From: Cocleimonas sp.
Lineage (GTDB): Bacteria > Pseudomonadota > Gammaproteobacteria > Thiotrichales > Thiotrichaceae
Assembly: GCA_023145485.1 (NCBI GenBank)
Contig: JAGLDT010000021.1
Coordinates: 1 to 8,055, forward strand
DNA: 8,055 nt
Direction of reading: 5' to 3'
Shown here: positions 5,468 through 8,055 of the stretch, one piece after another
Numbering within the stretch: the first letter of the stretch is position 1
How the letters are laid out: each line of letters starts with the position of its first letter
Translations under genes and position numbers: made by a program
Notes under the pieces: generated by a model
Told to the model about the DNA's origin: nothing
Database searches by the model: none
Seen by the model: the letters and a program-made list of their open reading frames with translations, nothing else

Positions 5468-6976
5468 ATGACAACAAAAATAACAATAGAGGGCGAACAA
5501 AGCGATATGATTACGGCAATAGATCTCGGTTCTAATAGCTTCCATATGATTGTTGCTCGAATGGATGGGCAAGGCGGGTTTGCCATGTTAGATAAGATCA
5601 AAGAAATGGTACGGTTACGCGGTGGTCTGGATAATAACGGGCATTTAAGCCAGCAAAAACAGCAACAGGCGCTGGCTTGTTTACATCGTTTCGGTGAGCG
5701 TATTAAACATTTTCCTACCGATAATGTACGCATTGCAGGAACAAACACCTTACGTAGCATGAAAGATTCTGAGGACTTTATTGCACAGGCAAATCTGGCA
5801 TTAGGACATGAAATTTCTATTATTTCTGGGCATGAAGAAGCACGTATTGTCTATTTAGGTGTCTCTCATAGCTTGTCTAATGATCATGGTAAACAATTAG
5901 TGATTGATATTGGTGGTGGCAGTACCGAATTTATTATTGGTCAACATTTTGAGCCTATTAACCTTGAGAGTTTAAATTTTGGTTCGGTGAGCGCAACACA
6001 ACGTTTTTTTGCGGATACTAAACTCAGTGAAAAAAACTGGAAGCGAGCAAACACTGCCTTACGTTTAGAGATCATGCCAATTGAAAAAGCATTTCGTAAC
6101 GGCAATTGGAAGCGGGCGATTGGCTCCTCGGGTACGATTAAGGCAACACGTAAAATTATTCAAGAATTACAGCTTGAAAAATTTGGAATTTCACTACAAG
6201 CCTTATATCAAATTCGTGATCGAATGATCGTTGCAAAAACTATTGATCGTATTGACTTACCTGGTCTAATTCCTGAACGCATGCCAGTTTATGCGGGAGG
6301 ATTGGCCGTTTTAATTGCAGTCTTTGAAGCACTACGGCTTGAGACAATGACCGTATCCGATGGTGCGCTACGTGAAGGGCTACTCTATGATTTAATGGGA
6401 AGAATCCGTCATGAAGATGTACGTAGTCGTGCCGTTGATGAACTCCAGCAACGGTTTAATCTTGATGTTAATCAGGCGCAACGGGTTAGAGAAACGGCTT
6501 TGCATTTTTTTCATCAAGCACGTAAACAATGGAAACTACCAAAAAATACTCGCAAACTACTCGGCTGGGCTGCTGATTTACATGAGATAGGCATTTCAAT
6601 TACACATAGCAAATATCATCTTCATGGTGCTTATATTCTCGATTACGTTGATATGTCTGGTTTTTCACGCAAGGAACAACACTGGTTATCCGTTATGGTA
6701 CAAACACATCGTCGTAAGTTAGTTTATGGCATTTTTGATAGTTTGCCTAATACTGAAAAAGGTATTGTGAAACGTTTGAGTATTCTATTACGCCTTGCTG
6801 TTTTATTGCATCGTTTACGTCTTGATCAAGCTGTCTTACCTAATTTATCGACTACATTTAGCGGTTTAACATTAAGCTGTAATCAATCCCTACTAGAACA
6901 AAGAAATCTATTAATGGCTGACTTGCAACGTGAAAAACAATGGCTACAAAAAGTTAATATTGAGCTAAGTTATTAA
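5468..6976 (+). CDS. ppx: Exopolyphosphatase
   Basis: Ppx removes terminal phosphates processively from long inorganic polyphosphate chains. The 502-residue product is near the E. coli Ppx length (513). The ASKHA nucleotide-fold motifs are DLGSNSFHM at 19-27, GHEEAR at 121-126 with E124 matching catalytic E121 of E. coli, DIGGGSTEF at 147-155 and GSSGTIKA at 219-226. The C-terminal half holds RHEDVRSR at 314-321 and the HD-like LHEIGISITHSKYHLHGAYI at 371-390. I favour Ppx over GppA because GGGSTE, FEPINLES and SDGALREG match Ppx where GppA has GGASTE, a different sequence and AGGALREG. AGGAG at 5457-5461 lies 6 nt before the ATG. The zinc peptidase gene follows after 24 bp, probably as an operon. 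No ppk is present in the window. Confidence 0.93.
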   Translation: MTTKITIEGEQSDMITAIDLGSNSFHMIVARMDGQGGFAMLDKIKEMVRLRGGLDNNGHLSQQKQQQALACLHRFGERIKHFPTDNVRIAGTNTLRSMKDSEDFIAQANLALGHEISIISGHEEARIVYLGVSHSLSNDHGKQLVIDIGGGSTEFIIGQHFEPINLESLNFGSVSATQRFFADTKLSEKNWKRANTALRLEIMPIEKAFRNGNWKRAIGSSGTIKATRKIIQELQLEKFGISLQALYQIRDRMIVAKTIDRIDLPGLIPERMPVYAGGLAVLIAVFEALRLETMTVSDGALREGLLYDLMGRIRHEDVRSRAVDELQQRFNLDVNQAQRVRETALHFFHQARKQWKLPKNTRKLLGWAADLHEIGISITHSKYHLHGAYILDYVDMSGFSRKEQHWLSVMVQTHRRKLVYGIFDSLPNTEKGIVKRLSILLRLAVLLHRLRLDQAVLPNLSTTFSGLTLSCNQSLLEQRNLLMADLQREKQWLQKVNIELSY

Positions 6977-7000
6977 TTTTATTCCTAAGGTGGTCTAACT

Positions 7001-7681
7001 ATGCATATTATTCTTCTCATTTTATTACTTATTGCACTAATCTTTGGGCCACAATGGTGGGCGAACTATACCTTCAAACGTTATGCTAAAAAACAGGATC
7101 ATATTCCTGGCACAGGGGGTGAATTAGCACGACATCTACTTGATCGCTTTGAAATGAAAGAAGTACAGGTTGAGATAACCGAACAGGGCGATCATTATGA
7201 CCCAGAAGCTAAAACCGTTAGACTAACGGAAAATAATTATAATGATAACTCACTGACTGCCGTTGCTGTTGCAGCTCATGAAGTAGGTCATGCAATTCAG
7301 CACCATAATAATGAAGCCAAGCTTATTTTGCGTACTCGTTTAGTCAAAATTGCAGAAAAAGTTGCAAAGTTAGGCACTATCATTATGGTCGTTATGCCAC
7401 TAGTGATGCTAATTACACGCAGTCCAATTGCCGGTATCTTGCTAACGTTAGCAGGGTTAGGAAGTATTGCAGGCTCTGCTGTTATTCACCTGGTCACACT
7501 CCCCGTAGAATGGGATGCCAGCTTTAGCAAAGCGTTACCTATTCTCAAACAAGATTATATTCAAACACAAGACCATGTGGCTGTAGAAAGGATTCTTAAA
7601 GCAGCCGCTCTAACCTATGTTGCAGCCTCATTGGCAAGTATCTTTAATATTTGGCGCTGGATTGTCTTACTAAGACGCTAA
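7001..7681 (+). CDS. Membrane zinc metallopeptidase, YugP-like (Zn_peptidase_2)
   Basis: The 226-residue product looks like an integral inner-membrane metalloprotease of the YugP family. A hydrophobic segment at about 2-19 anchors the N-terminus. The conserved DHYDPEAKTVRL is at 64-75. The zinc motif HEVGH is at 93-97, with H93 and H97 as ligands and E94 as the catalytic base. Hydrophobic segments follow at about 124-138 and 142-164, then TLPVEWDAS at 166-174, where E170 is a candidate third ligand, and a last segment at about 200-216. The length is normal for the family and all key residues are present. Substrates are unknown. AAGGTGG at 6987-6993 lies 7 nt upstream of the ATG. The 24-bp gap from ppx indicates cotranscription. 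Confidence 0.92.
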   Translation: MHIILLILLLIALIFGPQWWANYTFKRYAKKQDHIPGTGGELARHLLDRFEMKEVQVEITEQGDHYDPEAKTVRLTENNYNDNSLTAVAVAAHEVGHAIQHHNNEAKLILRTRLVKIAEKVAKLGTIIMVVMPLVMLITRSPIAGILLTLAGLGSIAGSAVIHLVTLPVEWDASFSKALPILKQDYIQTQDHVAVERILKAAALTYVAASLASIFNIWRWIVLLRR

Positions 7682-7689
7682 AGCGCTTA
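7671..7689 (+). terminator. Small hairpin over the peptidase stop codon
   Basis: TAAGACGC at 7671-7678 pairs with GCGCTTA at 7683-7689, with one bulged A; the TAAA loop contains the stop codon. The following bases are pyrimidine-rich but not a clean U-tract. It is a weak candidate for ending the ppx-peptidase transcript. Confidence 0.25.
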
Positions 7690-7739
7690 TACATCCCTCA
7701 TCTTTTGGATTAAATTCAAGCAGACTATTTTATATGCTC

Positions 7740-7745
7740 TATAAT
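7740..7745 (+). promoter_or_regulatory. Putative -10 box upstream of the truncated gene
   Basis: TATAAT at 7740-7745 is a perfect -10 hexamer lying about 100 bp before the ATG at 7843. No good -35 was found at the usual spacing, so the call rests on one hexamer in AT-rich DNA. Confidence 0.3.
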
Positions 7746-7842
7746 AAAATAATCAACCAAAGAGTGTGGTTTTATAGCCACCCTTATTCTAATCATGATA
7801 GTATAAAAATTAAGCAATAAAATGTTTTTTAGGCGGCTAACA

Positions 7843-8055
7843 ATGTTTCTGCAATATACAATCAATCGACTGGGTTATCTCTTCACTAAAGTATCCCTCT
7901 TTACTATTCCCCTTTTCTTTCTTTTGACAATAAGCTCTATTTCTTACGCCGAAACCAAAGATGATACCTCGCTACAGGAGGAAAAAGTACGCAAAGCAGT
8001 CATTAACCAACTGTTTCTATTAGGTGGTAAATCTAAGCAAAAAGAAGAAAAAACC
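7843..8055 (+). CDS. Exported protein, N-terminal fragment, unidentified
   Basis: Only the first 71 codons are in the window, and the frame is open at the right edge. The N-terminus looks like a signal peptide: basic residues up to K16, a hydrophobic core at about 17-31 (VSLFTIPLFFLLTIS), then SYA before a likely cleavage site after A36. An uncleaved membrane anchor is also possible. The mature part begins acidic and polar (ETKDDTSLQEEKVRKAV) and becomes Lys/Glu-rich near the edge. AGGCGG at 7831-7836 lies 6 nt before the ATG, supporting this start. An in-frame ATG at 7822 would add seven residues but has no Shine-Dalgarno. I do not recognise the family. It follows the peptidase gene after 161 bp and probably has its own promoter. 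Confidence 0.75.
   Translation, partial: MFLQYTINRLGYLFTKVSLFTIPLFFLLTISSISYAETKDDTSLQEEKVRKAVINQLFLLGGKSKQKEEKT

Noticed and set aside
6578..6637. HE instead of HD in the HD-like domain of Ppx, considered as a lost catalytic residue
   Set aside because: E. coli Ppx and GppA also have LHEVG or LHEIG at this place, so it is normal for the family.
7757..7790. GTGG/CCAC stem as a terminator after the peptidase gene
   Set aside because: Only four base pairs with an 8-nt loop and no U-tract.

Overview
This AT-rich window carries seven complete protein genes and one truncated gene. The recognisable proteins (TrhP, AroC, RpiA, Ppx) read most like gammaproteobacterial versions, with long stretches matching remembered E. 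coli homologues. Two further genes belong to families of unknown function (DUF4202 and DUF533/TerB-like), and one encodes a membrane zinc peptidase. I cannot name the genus. An AT-rich environmental gammaproteobacterium, for example of a methylotrophic or sulfur-oxidising lineage, is only a guess.

Layout. Positions 1-428 hold no gene but contain a roughly 210-bp element bounded by 14-bp perfect inverted repeats (31-242) with a hairpin near its middle; it resembles a small non-autonomous mobile element. Next comes trhP (429-1775, +), convergent with aroC (1860-2957, -). A short intergenic region with repeated GTAC and TCAGGTAC motifs separates aroC from the divergent rpiA (3064-3717, +). rpiA converges on a minus-strand pair, a DUF4202 gene (3779-4387) and a DUF533/TerB-like gene (4459-5109). 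A 358-bp gene-free stretch then leads to a plus-strand pair, ppx (5468-6976) and a zinc peptidase gene (7001-7681). A secreted or membrane-anchored protein starts at 7843 and runs off the end.

How the genes fit together. Most of this is core metabolism and housekeeping: chorismate synthesis (aroC), pentose phosphate interconversion (rpiA), polyphosphate turnover (ppx) and tRNA wobble hydroxylation (trhP). TrhP activity depends on prephenate in E. coli, and prephenate is made from the product of AroC, so these neighbours are biochemically linked, although they are convergent and not an operon. Both convergent junctions contain strong dyad hairpins that lack a downstream U-tract. No CRISPR array, tRNA, rRNA, phage or toxin-antitoxin module was seen. 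I found no clear new multi-gene system. The best leads are the inverted-repeat element, the uncharacterised DUF4202/DUF533 pair, the ppx-peptidase pairing and the aroC-rpiA intergenic motifs.
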